DNA of 64,000 nucleotides, taken from assembly GCA_036557365.1 (NCBI GenBank), contig DATBHR010000076.1, positions 31,428-95,427 of the forward strand. Reading direction: 5' to 3'. The DNA is from DATKHR01 sp036557365 (GTDB lineage: Bacteria; Acidobacteriota; Vicinamibacteria; Vicinamibacterales; CAVVIG01). This document shows positions 26,033-35,088 of this stretch, piece after piece. How positions within the stretch are numbered: position 1 is the stretch's first letter; each line of letters starts with the position of its first letter. Made by a program: the position numbers and the translations under genes. The notes beneath the pieces were generated by a model, which searched no databases, was not told the DNA's origin, and saw nothing but the letters and a program-made list of their open reading frames with translations.

Positions 26033-26518
26033 CTACATCTTGTATTTGCCGAGGTCGTCCGGGTCCAAACTCTCCAACCACTTGTGGAGCCGCTCGGTGT
26101 CGGCCTTCTCAGGGAGGGGATCGAAGGTCTTGGCGTTGTCCATCACCGTATCTTCCACGAAGATGGGTGCCCGCGTTCGCAGCGCCAGCGCAATTGCATC
26201 ACTCGGGCGCGCATCAATGGCCATCGTCTCGCCATTCAGCGTGAGGTAGATCAACGCGTAGAACGTGTTCTCCTGCAGATCGCTGACGACGATCTTCTGG
26301 ACTGACGCGTTCAGGTCCTGAATAACGTTCCGCAGCAGATCGTGCGTCATCGGCCGCGGAGTGGTGACGTTCTCGATTTGCAGCGCGATCGCGTTGGCTT
26401 CGAAGATACCGACCCAGATGGGCAGCACGCGCTGTCCGTCGCGGTCGCGGAGGATCACGATCGGCGTGTTGGTGACCGGATCCACCATCAGGCCCTTGAT
26501 GATCATCTCTATCTGCAT
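26033..26518 (-). CDS. Bifunctional nuclease family protein (DUF151)
   Basis: The 161-residue protein starts IEMIIKGLMVDPVTNTPIVIL and contains VLPIWVGIFEANAIALQIE, PMTHDLLRNVI and DARPSDAIALALRTRAPIFV, which define the DUF151/BFN family. Plant and bacterial members have been reported to degrade DNA and RNA, but the cellular role in bacteria is poorly known. It sits between miaB (5 bp upstream in the direction of transcription) and parA in a recN-miaB-DUF151-parAB series and is probably cotranscribed with miaB. Confidence 0.85.
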   Translation of the reverse strand: MQIEMIIKGLMVDPVTNTPIVILRDRDGQRVLPIWVGIFEANAIALQIENVTTPRPMTHDLLRNVIQDLNASVQKIVVSDLQENTFYALIYLTLNGETMAIDARPSDAIALALRTRAPIFVEDTVMDNAKTFDPLPEKADTERLHKWLESLDPDDLGKYKM

Positions 26519-26523
26519 AACGC

Positions 26524-27876
26524 CTACACCCTAGGCGCGGACCGAGCATCTGTCAAACGCGTCAACACGTTACCCCACACGCTGTGAGGACCCGCTCGAT
26601 CGACTTTGACGGTACGTGTGGACCCAATCCACTCCGGCGGGCCTGGCAGATTGACGACGACATTACTCGATGTGCGTCCTGAAAGTTCTGTGTTACGCCG
26701 GCGGCTCGCCGCATCAACGAGGACGTCGACGACTTGCCCGACCATCCGCTCGTTGAGCGTTGTCTGAATTGTCCGCTGCAGCGACTGCAGCGCCATGATC
26801 CGTCGCGTCTTCTCTTCTTCCGGCACGTCGTCCTCGAGCCGCTTGTCCGCCAGCGTGTTGGGGCGCGCCGAGTATTTGAACGAAAACATGCTGTGGTACT
26901 GGACGATCTCCGTGAGCGAGAGCGTGTCCGCGAAATCGGCGTCTGTCTCTCCCGGAAAGCCGACGATCATGTCGGTCGAAAGCGCCACGTCGGGTAACGT
27001 TCGACGAATTCGAGCCACGAGTTCCAGATAGCTCTCCCGGCTATACCGGCGCCGCATCGACTGCAGAACCTTTGTGGATCCGGATTGCACCGGAATGTGC
27101 AGATGGCGGCACACCTTGGGCAGGTCCGCCATGCCATCGAGGAAACGCTGATCGAAATGCCGTGGATGCGGGCTCGCGAACCGAATTCGCTCGATGCCGT
27201 CGACGCCGTGGACGGCGCGGACGAGTCCCAGAAAATCACTATCAGAATCGTCCGGCGCCTGATAGTGGTTAACGATCTGCCCCAGGAGCTGGACTTCCCT
27301 GATTCCCTGCTTCGCGGCGTCACGAACTTCCGCGAGGATGTCGCGGGCTGGGCGCATTCGCTCGTTACCGCGCGTGTACGGGACAACGCAGAAGCTGCAG
27401 AACTCGTTGCAGCCTTCGATGATCGTGATGTACGCCTTCACCGGATCGCCGCGGCGCGTCACGCCAAGCGGCCACGTCACATCGTCGTAAGGGTTGAGGT
27501 CGATGACGGGTCCCGATTGCGCCTGCTCGACCAGCATCGGCAACTGCCGAATCGCCTGGGTGCCGACGACGACGTCCGCGACTCCGGGAGCACGGCGGAA
27601 GATCGCGCTGCCTTCCTGCTGCGCGACGCAGCCGGCAACGACGACTGTCGGATCGTTCCCGGTCATCGAGGCCATCTCGCGTAACTCGCCAAGGCGCGTG
27701 TACAGCTGGCCCTCCGCACGATCCCGGACGCTGCAGGTATTGATGACGACGACATCAGCATCGACGACGTCGTCAGTTGGCTCGTAGCCGGCAACCTCCA
27801 GCAGGCCCGCCATCCGCTCGGAGTCGTGGACGTTCATCTGGCAGCCGAACGTTTCGATCAGATATTTACGCGCCAC
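26524..27876 (-). CDS. miaB: tRNA-2-methylthio-N6-dimethylallyladenosine synthase MiaB
   Basis: The 450-residue radical-SAM methylthiotransferase adds the 2-methylthio group to i6A37 of tRNA. The UPF0004 domain carries Cys12, Cys48 and Cys83 for the auxiliary cluster. The radical SAM motif is Cys156-x3-Cys160-x2-Cys163 (EGCNEFCSFC), followed by VPYTRGNE and VGFPGETDADF. A TRAM domain ends the protein (about 375-440, MVGQVVDVLV). The usual GQNVNAY motif reads GQIVNHY here. The start overlaps the recN 3' end by 11 bp. Confidence 0.93.
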   Translation of the reverse strand: MARKYLIETFGCQMNVHDSERMAGLLEVAGYEPTDDVVDADVVVINTCSVRDRAEGQLYTRLGELREMASMTGNDPTVVVAGCVAQQEGSAIFRRAPGVADVVVGTQAIRQLPMLVEQAQSGPVIDLNPYDDVTWPLGVTRRGDPVKAYITIIEGCNEFCSFCVVPYTRGNERMRPARDILAEVRDAAKQGIREVQLLGQIVNHYQAPDDSDSDFLGLVRAVHGVDGIERIRFASPHPRHFDQRFLDGMADLPKVCRHLHIPVQSGSTKVLQSMRRRYSRESYLELVARIRRTLPDVALSTDMIVGFPGETDADFADTLSLTEIVQYHSMFSFKYSARPNTLADKRLEDDVPEEEKTRRIMALQSLQRTIQTTLNERMVGQVVDVLVDAASRRRNTELSGRTSSNVVVNLPGPPEWIGSTRTVKVDRAGPHSVWGNVLTRLTDARSAPRV

Positions 27877-29620
27877 GTGACTTTCGCCGTCCGCCTTTCG
27901 CTTTCGCCCTTTCGCTTTCGCCTCCGACCTTGCGACTGGGCGCGGTCTTTCCCGACCGCTCTTTTAGCATCTCACGGGCGGACTGCCGCAAACCGTCGGA
28001 AACGACGGCCCCGCCGAGCATGCGCGACAGCTCCTCCACACGCGCGTCGGACATGAGCCGACGCACCGAGGTCTCCGCCCGTTCCGAGCGGACCTGTTTG
28101 TCGATCTGAAAATGAGTGTCCGCGTACGCCGCGATCTGCGGCAGGTGCGTGATGCAGAGCACCTGAAATGCCGAACCGAGCGTGCGAAGCTTTCGACCGA
28201 CGACGTCCGCCGCTCGGCCACCGATCCCGGCGTCCACTTCGTCGAAAATCAGTCCGGGCGCGGAGGGACTGGGCGGTCGCCCGACTGAGTCGGTGTAGCC
28301 GAGCCGAGATGTGGCGACGAGCGTCTTGATGGCGAGCATGATGCGCGACAACTCACCGCCCGATGCTATTCGCGCCACCGGACGGAGATCCTCTCCTGGA
28401 TTGGGTGAGATGTAGAACTCCACATCGTCGACGCCGTCGACAGTCCACGCCGATTCGTCACGCGATTCGCCGAAGCGCACCTCGAATCGCGTTCGATCCA
28501 TCGCGAGCTCGGCGAGCTCGCGTTCCATAGCGTGGCCGAATGCTTCGCTGACACGCTTCCGCTCACGCGAGAGCACGCTTGCCGCCGAAACGTACGCTGA
28601 GCGCGCTGCCGAAAGTTGCGCCTCGAGCGCGTGAACGGTTTCGTCGCTTCGTTCGAGCTCCAGCGCCTCACGCTTGAGGGCGACATGCTTCGCGAGAACT
28701 TCCGCGAGCGTCGGCCCATGTTTGCGCTTCAACCGCTCGAGCGTCGCCAGCCGCTCCTCCGCCTGCTGCAAGCGTTCGGGCGAGGCGTCAATCCCGCCTG
28801 CATAGCGCCGCAGAAAACCAGCGAGGTCTTCCAGTTGTGACTTGATCGCGTCGCGCGCCTCGAGATAAGGCTGAAACTGGGTGTCGAGCGACGCCAACTC
28901 CGACACGCGTCGCCACACACTTCCCATTCTTGGCAGGACCGCGTCGTCGCTCTCGTAGAGCGCGGCATAACTGTCCATGCAGAGGCGTTCGATGCGTTCG
29001 GCGCTGCTCAGCACCTGACGTAGAGACGCAAGTTCCGTGTCCTCATTGGGTTGCGACGGCTTGAGGTCCGCGCGATCGAGTTCAGCGAGCTGAAATCCGA
29101 TCAGCTCCTGGCGCGCCCCGCGTTCGCGATGCGCCGTGCGAGCCGCGTCGAGAGCGACGCGCGCTTCCCGATAACGCTCGAACGTCTTACTGACGGCTGC
29201 GAGCGGCTCACCAATCCGTCCGAAGGCGTCGAGGATCATGAGGTGCGTCGTGGTGTCGAGCAGCGTCTGGTGCTCGTGCTGACCGTGCAACTCGATGAGT
29301 TGCGACGAGAGATCGCGCAGGGCACCGACCGTGACGAGCGAGTCGTTGACGAAGGCACGACTCCGACCTTCTGTCGTCACTTCCCTGCGTACCAGAAGCT
29401 CTTCGCCGTCGCGCTCGAAAATCGCATCGACGATCGCGGAGGCTTCGCCGGTGCGAACGAGATCTGCGGATGCTCGGCCGCCAAGTAACAGCCCGACAGC
29501 TTCGACGAGGATGGACTTGCCTGCCCCCGTTTCACCGGTCAGGACATTTAGGCCCGGCTCGAACTCCACCTCGACTGCGTCGATGACCGCGAGGTGTCTA
29601 ATCTTGAGGAACCTGAGCAT
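27866..29620 (-). CDS. recN: DNA repair protein RecN
   Basis: The 584-residue SMC-like ATPase has Walker A GETGAGKS (29-36), a Q-loop region LIELHGQHEHQTLL, a central coiled coil (about 150-370), the signature IASGGELSRIMLAIK and Walker B LIFDEVDAGIGG. RecN acts in double-strand break repair with RecA. The C-terminal ~20 residues are a basic tail (GGESERAKAKGGRRKSRGA) encoded by a short tandem repeat at 27881-27928 and are not part of the conserved fold. It is divergent from the tol operon with a 157-bp gap to the chosen tolQ start. Confidence 0.93.
   Translation of the reverse strand: MLRFLKIRHLAVIDAVEVEFEPGLNVLTGETGAGKSILVEAVGLLLGGRASADLVRTGEASAIVDAIFERDGEELLVRREVTTEGRSRAFVNDSLVTVGALRDLSSQLIELHGQHEHQTLLDTTTHLMILDAFGRIGEPLAAVSKTFERYREARVALDAARTAHRERGARQELIGFQLAELDRADLKPSQPNEDTELASLRQVLSSAERIERLCMDSYAALYESDDAVLPRMGSVWRRVSELASLDTQFQPYLEARDAIKSQLEDLAGFLRRYAGGIDASPERLQQAEERLATLERLKRKHGPTLAEVLAKHVALKREALELERSDETVHALEAQLSAARSAYVSAASVLSRERKRVSEAFGHAMERELAELAMDRTRFEVRFGESRDESAWTVDGVDDVEFYISPNPGEDLRPVARIASGGELSRIMLAIKTLVATSRLGYTDSVGRPPSPSAPGLIFDEVDAGIGGRAADVVGRKLRTLGSAFQVLCITHLPQIAAYADTHFQIDKQVRSERAETSVRRLMSDARVEELSRMLGGAVVSDGLRQSAREMLKERSGKTAPSRKVGGESERAKAKGGRRKSRGA
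27881..27928. repeat. Short tandem heptad-type repeat in the 3' end of recN
   Basis: The plus strand alternates CCTTTCG and CTTTCGC units, giving a nearly exact 14-bp tandem duplication. It encodes the Lys/Arg/Gly/Glu-rich tail of RecN and ends just before the overlap with miaB. Confidence 0.6.
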
Positions 29621-29653
29621 CTAAAGAGAGAGAACTCCAATCCTAACATAGGT

Positions 29654-29682
29654 TTGACAGCTATTTCTCATCATGATACAGT
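29654..29682 (+). promoter_or_regulatory. Sigma-70-type promoter of the tol operon
   Basis: A perfect -35 hexamer TTGACA (29654-29659) is followed after 17 bp by an extended -10, TGATACAGT (29674-29682). Transcription would begin near 29689. This is the best housekeeping promoter I see in the window, and it places the +1 downstream of the first in-frame ATG (29673). Confidence 0.65.
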
Positions 29683-29777
29683 TTGGCATCTCAGGCTGGG
29701 TCCCAAGCCCAGCGGCGCTGTTCCCAGCGGCGCACCAGCTAGTCGCGGAGGGTCGTTTGCACACGCTTGGAAGCCTG

Positions 29778-30524
29778 ATGGCCGCCCTGCTTCTGCAGGG
29801 ACAGGCTGGAGTTCCGTCTGAAGGTCCGACCACATCGATACTGAATCTCGTCACCCGATCGTATTTGACGATGGGTGTCCTGCTGATTCTGGCAGCGATT
29901 TCGGTCGTGTCGTGGGGAATCATCCTGTACAAGCTCTGGGTCTTCCGGCGCACACGTCAACAGACGACGCAGTTCCTCGACGTGTTTCGCCGCAGCAACA
30001 AGTTCTCTGAAGTCCAGGCTGTGTGCCGCTCGCTCGGCGCGAGTCCACTCGTTGGACTCTTTCAGTCAGGCTACGCCGAGCTGACGGCGCAGTTGCGGCA
30101 AAGCGCTCCGGACGTCGCGAACGGGCCCAATCCGAGGCCCGCCGCAAATCGTCCTACATTGAAGAGTCTCCCGGCAGTGGACCGCGCACTGCTGCGCGCG
30201 TCGGTTGTGGAGGTCAACAAGCTCGAAAAGCACATCTCGTTTCTCGCGACGGCGGCCAGCGTCTCACCGTTCATCGGACTGTTCGGCACGGTATGGGGAA
30301 TCATGACGTCGTTCGAAGGCATCGGCCAGACAGGCTCGACGAATCTCGGCGTCGTGGCGCCAGGGATCGCCGAAGCGTTGGTCGCGACAGCCGCCGGGCT
30401 CGCGGCGGCGATTCCAGCGGTGTGGTTCTACAACCTGCTGACGCAGCGCGTGAAGGTGTTCGCGTCCGACATGGATGATTTCTCGATGGAGTTCCTGAAC
30501 ATCAGCGAGAGGAACTTCACGTAA
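29778..30524 (+). CDS. tolQ: TolQ/ExbB/MotA-family proton channel subunit
   Basis: The product has three membrane segments: one near the N-terminus (YLTMGVLLILAAISVVSWGII) and two in the conserved C-terminal part (FLATAASVSPFIGLFGTVWGIMTSF, IAEALVATAAGLAAAIPAVWFYNLL). That is the TolQ plan. With TolR it forms the proton-driven motor that energises TolA. I use the ATG at 29778 (248 residues) because the promoter at 29654-29682 would start the transcript after the alternative ATG at 29673, which would add 35 residues. A GGAAG lies 4 bp upstream. The stop overlaps the tolR ATG. Confidence 0.88.
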   Translation: MAALLLQGQAGVPSEGPTTSILNLVTRSYLTMGVLLILAAISVVSWGIILYKLWVFRRTRQQTTQFLDVFRRSNKFSEVQAVCRSLGASPLVGLFQSGYAELTAQLRQSAPDVANGPNPRPAANRPTLKSLPAVDRALLRASVVEVNKLEKHISFLATAASVSPFIGLFGTVWGIMTSFEGIGQTGSTNLGVVAPGIAEALVATAAGLAAAIPAVWFYNLLTQRVKVFASDMDDFSMEFLNISERNFT

Positions 30525-30985
30525 TGCCCAAGGTTCAAGCCGCCGCTGAACCGGTACCTATTCGCGGCGGCCGTGGTCGGCGTGTATCCACGTCGCTCGC
30601 GGAAATCAACGTCGTTCCGCTCGTGGACGTGATGCTGGTTCTGCTGATCATCTTCATGGTGACCGCACCGATGATTCAGCGCGGCATCGACGTCAACCTT
30701 CCCGTGTCGCGACGCGCTCAGCAGATCTCCGGCGAGCGCATCGAGGTTACCGTCCCGCTGACCTATCGCACGGACAAGAAGCTGTACCTCGGCACCGAGC
30801 TGATGGAGCCGCCGCGGCTCCAGGAGTTGGTTCGGCAGAAAATCGAAAATCGATCGGACAAGGACGTCTTTCTGCGCGGCGATCGCGGTGTTCAGCTCGG
30901 CGAGCTCATCGAAGTCACCGACCTCTTGAAAGCGGTCGGTGTTGTGCATGTTGGACTCGTGACCAAGGCCCCAGGCGAACGATAG
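30524..30985 (+). CDS. tolR: TolR/ExbD-family protein
   Basis: The 153-residue protein has a basic cytoplasmic N-terminus, one membrane segment (VPLVDVMLVLLIIFMVTAPM) with the functionally essential Asp in it, and a periplasmic domain ending RGVQLGELIEVTDLLKAVGV. TolR works with TolQ in using the proton gradient. The ATG shares its A with the tolQ stop (TAATG), and the stop codon is followed immediately by the next gene. Confidence 0.92.
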   Translation: MPKVQAAAEPVPIRGGRGRRVSTSLAEINVVPLVDVMLVLLIIFMVTAPMIQRGIDVNLPVSRRAQQISGERIEVTVPLTYRTDKKLYLGTELMEPPRLQELVRQKIENRSDKDVFLRGDRGVQLGELIEVTDLLKAVGVVHVGLVTKAPGER

Positions 30986-31780
30986 ATGGACGTCAGCGAC
31001 ATCCTTCGCGATCGGATGCAGGAGCCCGATGGGCTCCAGCGAATGCTCACAATCTCCGTGATTGCTCACGGCGCGCTGCTGGCGCTCGTGATGCTCGGAC
31101 CGATTCGCCTGCTCGATCGGCCGATCCAACAATCACGTAATGTGATGACGATTTCGATCAGCGGTGCCGGCGAAGGCCCGCGCAACGGCGGCTTTACTGC
31201 AGCGGCCGCGCAGCCGGTGCAATCGGTGCTGCCGTCGACGGATTTGTCGAAACGCGAACCGGTGCGTCCACCGGCGGCGGTCACGCCGGAGATGGTGCTG
31301 CCGACGACGAAGACTCCGCCGAAGAACGCCAAGTCACCAACGCAGGTCGTCAAGACCGCACCCGACGATGCCAAGGGTCGCACGCCGACGCGCGGCGCCG
31401 AAGTCTCGAGTGGAAACGCTGTCGCCTTCACCGGCGCACGAGGCCAGGGATTTGGGTTATCCACCGGCGGTGGCGCCGGCGGTGGTGTCCTGCTCGACGT
31501 CGGAAATTTCTGCTGCCCAGACTATCTGGCGACATTGATCGATCGCATCCAGAGCGCATGGCAGCACAACCAGAATGCGGCGGGCGACGCCGTCATCAAG
31601 TTCACGATCTTGCGAAACGGCCAGATCACGGATCCATCGATCGAACGTTCGAGCGGCGCCACGACGCTTGACCTGGCGGCCCTTCGCGCGGTCGTGAGCA
31701 CCAAAACGCTTGCGCCGCTGCCGGCCGCCTATACCAATCCAACGCTGACCCTTCACATGACGTTTCAGTACACCAAATGA
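30986..31780 (+). CDS. TolA/TonB-type energy transducer
   Basis: The 264-residue product has one N-terminal membrane helix (MLTISVIAHGALLALVMLGPI), a Pro/Lys/Thr-rich extended region (about 60-170) and a TonB/TolA C-terminal domain (about 172-264; YLATLIDRIQSAWQHNQ, IKFTILRNGQITDPSIERSSG). It spans the periplasm to connect the TolQR motor with TolB and Pal. Position in the operon argues for the TolA role, although the C-terminal domain looks TonB-like. Two adjacent cysteines occur just before this domain (GNFCCPDY). Confidence 0.82.
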   Translation: MDVSDILRDRMQEPDGLQRMLTISVIAHGALLALVMLGPIRLLDRPIQQSRNVMTISISGAGEGPRNGGFTAAAAQPVQSVLPSTDLSKREPVRPPAAVTPEMVLPTTKTPPKNAKSPTQVVKTAPDDAKGRTPTRGAEVSSGNAVAFTGARGQGFGLSTGGGAGGGVLLDVGNFCCPDYLATLIDRIQSAWQHNQNAAGDAVIKFTILRNGQITDPSIERSSGATTLDLAALRAVVSTKTLAPLPAAYTNPTLTLHMTFQYTK

Positions 31781-33138
31781 CCAAGACGATATTTGCCGCG
31801 GCCATGGCATTTTTCGCGTTGGCGCAGCAGCCGCCGCCGCAACAGCCAGCCGCTCCTCAACAACCGAGCGATATCAGCACCGTGATCACTGGAGCTGGTG
31901 GCCAGGCGCCGCGGCTCGCCGTCCCGGATCTCATTCCGCTGAGCACGGACGCCGAGACCGTCGCGATCGCGCGAATGATCGGACAGGTTCTGTGGGACGA
32001 CTTGAATTACGAGCGCGAATTCCTGTTCATTCCGCGTGACGTGTATTCGACGATTCCGAAGGCCACCTCTTTTACCGACGTGCCGTTCGACCGCTGGCGG
32101 GAACTGAACGCCGACGGCATCGTGGCAGGCACCGTTCAGAAAACCGGCAATCTCCTTCGTGTGGAGATCCGTCTCTTCAACACCTTTTCTCGCCAGCAGG
32201 TCTTTGGAAAGGTTTACTCCGGTTCGCCGGCCAACCCGCGCTCGTACGCGCACATGGTGGCGGACGAGATCTACAAGACCCAGCGTTCGCTGAACGGTGT
32301 CGCCGAGAGCAAGCTGACGTTCGTGTCGGATCGCGACGGCGAACGGATGTCTGGAACGGTCGAAAAGCGCGACGTCAAGGAAATCTACATCTCGGACTAC
32401 GACGGGGAGCGGCAGCAGCGCGTCACCCTCGGCAAGACGCTGAACGTGTTTCCGCGATGGTCGCCGAATGGCCGGTCGATCGCATACACGTCGTACCGTC
32501 GCGGCACACCCAACATCTTCGTCTCCAATATCTACGAAGCGACGATGGAAGAGGTCACGAAGGGCACGAACGAAAACTGGCTGCCGGCCTGGTCTCCGGA
32601 CGGGTCCCGTCTCTGCTTCGCTTCCCCGCGAGAGGGCAAGGGTTACACCAATCTGTATCTCGTGAACCGGGACGGCAGCGGTTTGCGGAAGCTGACTGAT
32701 CATCCGAGCATCAACACGTCGCCGACGTGGTCGCCGTCAGGCACGCAGATCGCGTTCGTATCGGATCGGACGGGGTCGCCGCAGATCTATGTCACCAGCG
32801 CAGATGGCACCGGCGGCACCCAACGGATCACGGTCTCCGAGAGCTATGCCGACAAGCCCACCTGGTCCTCACTGCCCTACAACGAGATCGCTTACACAGC
32901 CCGGACGGGACCCGGCAACGACATCAAGATCATCGACATGGCCACGCGGACAGTGAGACAGCTGACGAACGGCGAAGGAACAAACGAGAGTCCGGCATTT
33001 GCGCCGAACGGACGGCATATCGCGTTCACGTCGACACGCATGGGCAAGAAACAGATTTTCACGATTACGCGGGACGGTCGGGACACCCGACAAATCACGA
33101 AGACGGGCAACAACGAACAGCCGGACTGGTCCCGATGA
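31777..33138 (+). CDS. tolB: Tol-Pal system beta-propeller protein TolB
   Basis: The 453-residue periplasmic protein has a signal peptide, an N-terminal alpha/beta domain (about 45-165; DELNYEREF-like WDDLNYEREFLF, WRELNADGIVAG) and a six-bladed WD40-like/PD40 propeller (about 180-453) with repeated blade signatures such as PRWSPNGRSIAYTS, PAWSPDGSRLCFAS and PTWSPSGTQIAFVS. TolB binds Pal and the TolA C-terminus during envelope constriction. It overlaps the preceding gene by 4 bp. Confidence 0.94.
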   Translation: MTKTIFAAAMAFFALAQQPPPQQPAAPQQPSDISTVITGAGGQAPRLAVPDLIPLSTDAETVAIARMIGQVLWDDLNYEREFLFIPRDVYSTIPKATSFTDVPFDRWRELNADGIVAGTVQKTGNLLRVEIRLFNTFSRQQVFGKVYSGSPANPRSYAHMVADEIYKTQRSLNGVAESKLTFVSDRDGERMSGTVEKRDVKEIYISDYDGERQQRVTLGKTLNVFPRWSPNGRSIAYTSYRRGTPNIFVSNIYEATMEEVTKGTNENWLPAWSPDGSRLCFASPREGKGYTNLYLVNRDGSGLRKLTDHPSINTSPTWSPSGTQIAFVSDRTGSPQIYVTSADGTGGTQRITVSESYADKPTWSSLPYNEIAYTARTGPGNDIKIIDMATRTVRQLTNGEGTNESPAFAPNGRHIAFTSTRMGKKQIFTITRDGRDTRQITKTGNNEQPDWSR

Positions 33139-33188
33139 TCACAAGGCGCTCAGGACGGAGGCATGAACCGGTGAGAGGAGAGACGACG

Positions 33189-33764
33189 ATGAATCGAACG
33201 CTGATGGCCGTGGCCGTCGCGTGTTTGCTGACGAGTCTGGCGTGTCATAAGAAGGTCCCGCCCGTCGCGCGACCAATGCCGCCGCCGCCCTCGTCAGGAG
33301 GCGCATCGACGGGTACGCAGCAAGCGCCCGCACCGCCGGAGCCCGCACCTGAACCGATTCCGGTTCCACCCGAGCCGGTCGCAAACGACGCAATCTCATC
33401 GGCGTCGCTCGACGATCTCAATCGGAACTCGCCGCTGAAGCCGGTCTACTTCGATCTCGACAGCAGCGATCTGAATACCAGCGGCCGGAAGGCGCTCGAC
33501 GACAACGCCGCGCTGTTGAAGCGCTACACGACCTGGACGGTCACGATAGAAGGCCATTGCGACGAGCGGGGCACGGCCGAGTACAATCTGGCGTTGGGCG
33601 AACGACGTGCGACCGCGGCGCGCGCGTATCTGGTGTCGCTCGGCATTCCCGGCGATCGACTGCGGACAGTCAGCTACGGCAAGGAATTTCCGTTCGATCC
33701 CGGCCACGATGAATCTGCGTATTCGAAGAACCGCCGCGCGCACTTCGTGATAACGGCAAAGTGA
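33189..33764 (+). CDS. pal: Peptidoglycan-associated lipoprotein Pal
   Basis: The 191-residue product starts at an ATG preceded by AGGAGAG. It has a signal ending TSLAC, an atypical lipobox, followed by a Pro-rich linker (about 25-65) and an OmpA-like peptidoglycan-binding domain (about 80-191) with PVYFDLDSSDLN, VTIEGHCDERGTAEYNLALGERRA and the C-terminal SKNRRAHFV. Pal links the outer membrane to peptidoglycan in the Tol-Pal complex. It lies 50 bp after tolB. Confidence 0.94.
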   Translation: MNRTLMAVAVACLLTSLACHKKVPPVARPMPPPPSSGGASTGTQQAPAPPEPAPEPIPVPPEPVANDAISSASLDDLNRNSPLKPVYFDLDSSDLNTSGRKALDDNAALLKRYTTWTVTIEGHCDERGTAEYNLALGERRATAARAYLVSLGIPGDRLRTVSYGKEFPFDPGHDESAYSKNRRAHFVITAK

Positions 33765-33769
33765 ACGTC

Positions 33770-34612
33770 ATGAGACAGACAGTATTCGCGACCGCTCTCG
33801 CCGCCCTGCTCGCGGCTTCGCAGGTGTCGCCTGCCTTCGCCGCGAACAAGGAACATCAACAGCTGATGGCGGATATCCGGATCCTGCAGGAGCAGTCCCA
33901 GCAGCTCCAGAACCTCCTCAACGCGCTCAACGAATCATTGAAGGCAGTCAACACGCGCCTCGATCAGCAGACGGAGGCCACTCGCCGCGCCTTCGCCGAT
34001 CAGAAGCTCGTCGTCGACAACCTGTCCAACGACGTCAGGGTGATCCGCGAAAAGCTCGAAGACAACAACGTCCGCGTCGGCTCGTTGACGCAGGAAGTCG
34101 AAGCGCTTCGACAGGGCCTGCAGCAGCAGGCTGCGCGTCCAACGATGACCACGACAACGGATGCCGATGCTCAGGCTGCGAACACAACCGCACCGCCGAA
34201 CGCGATCCCATCCATCGGACAATCGCCGCAGAAGATGTACGACTCGGCTCAGGCGGACTACATGGCCGGCCAGTACGATCTCGCGGTCATCGGTTTCCAG
34301 GAATTCATCAAGGCGTTCCCGCGCTCCGAGCAGGCCGACGACGCGCAGGTGTCGATCTGCGCGGCGTACTTGAACAACAACAAGCCGCAGGAAGCGGCGG
34401 ACGCGTGCGATCTCGCCATCCGCACCTATCCTGCCAGCGAAAAGCTGCCCGAGGCGTACTACCGAAAAGGACTCGCGCTGTCGAACCTGCGCGACTACGC
34501 CGGAGCACGGGCGGCGTGGGAATTCATCCTGCAGAACTACAAGACCAGCGAATATTTCGCGATGGCGCAGCAGGGGCTGCAACGAACGCCGCCAACAAAA
34601 CGGCCGGGCTAG
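33770..34612 (+). CDS. Cell division coordinator CpoB/YbgF-like TPR protein
   Basis: The 280-residue protein has a clear signal peptide cut after SPAFA, an N-terminal coiled coil (about 25-110; HQQLMADIRILQEQSQQLQN) that trimerises in the family, a Thr/Ala linker and three TPR-like repeats (about 150-270; MYDSAQADYMAGQYDLAVIGF, AYYRKGLALSNLRDY). CpoB coordinates Tol function with peptidoglycan synthesis at the septum. The ATG at 33770 is used; a GTG at 33761 overlapping the pal stop would add three residues. Confidence 0.9.
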   Translation: MRQTVFATALAALLAASQVSPAFAANKEHQQLMADIRILQEQSQQLQNLLNALNESLKAVNTRLDQQTEATRRAFADQKLVVDNLSNDVRVIREKLEDNNVRVGSLTQEVEALRQGLQQQAARPTMTTTTDADAQAANTTAPPNAIPSIGQSPQKMYDSAQADYMAGQYDLAVIGFQEFIKAFPRSEQADDAQVSICAAYLNNNKPQEAADACDLAIRTYPASEKLPEAYYRKGLALSNLRDYAGARAAWEFILQNYKTSEYFAMAQQGLQRTPPTKRPG

Positions 34613-34629
34613 ACTACAATCGTCGATCT

Positions 34630-35079
34630 ATGGGCTCAGTCAACAAAGTCATCCTCGTCGGCAATCTTGGGCGCGACGCGGAGCTCCGCTACACACCCGG
34701 CGGCGCCGCCGTGGCGACGCTCAACATGGCGACCACCGAGGTCTGGAACGACAAGGCCGGACAGCGCCAGGAAAAAACCGAGTGGCATCGCGTCGTTCTT
34801 TGGGGAAAGTCCGCTGAATCGCTGGCGGAATACCTGACGAAGGGCAAGCAGATCTACGTCGAAGGCCGACTGCAAACGCGTCAGTGGGACGACAAGGACG
34901 GGAACAAGCGGTACACCACCGAAATTCGGGGAGACCGTATCGTCCTGCTCGGTGGTGGCGGCGGCGGCGGTCGAGGCGGGTCCTACGGAGGCGGTCGCGC
35001 CCAGGAAGACATGGGCGGTCATCCGAGCGGTCCCGAAGCTCCTTCGGAGCCGTTAACGGACGACGACATCCCCTTTTAG
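34630..35079 (+). CDS. ssb: Single-stranded DNA-binding protein
   Basis: The 149-residue product has the SSB OB-fold (VNKVILVGNLGRDAELRYTPGG, EWHRVVLWGKSAESLAEYLTKG, IYVEGRLQTRQWDDKDG), a Gly-rich linker (about 108-125) and the acidic tip DDDIPF that recruits partner proteins. It lies 17 bp after the cpoB-like gene. A long hairpin made of repeat copy B begins 10 bp after the stop and may end the tol-ssb transcript. Confidence 0.96.
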   Translation: MGSVNKVILVGNLGRDAELRYTPGGAAVATLNMATTEVWNDKAGQRQEKTEWHRVVLWGKSAESLAEYLTKGKQIYVEGRLQTRQWDDKDGNKRYTTEIRGDRIVLLGGGGGGGRGGSYGGGRAQEDMGGHPSGPEAPSEPLTDDDIPF

Positions 35080-35088
35080 CAATCAGAC

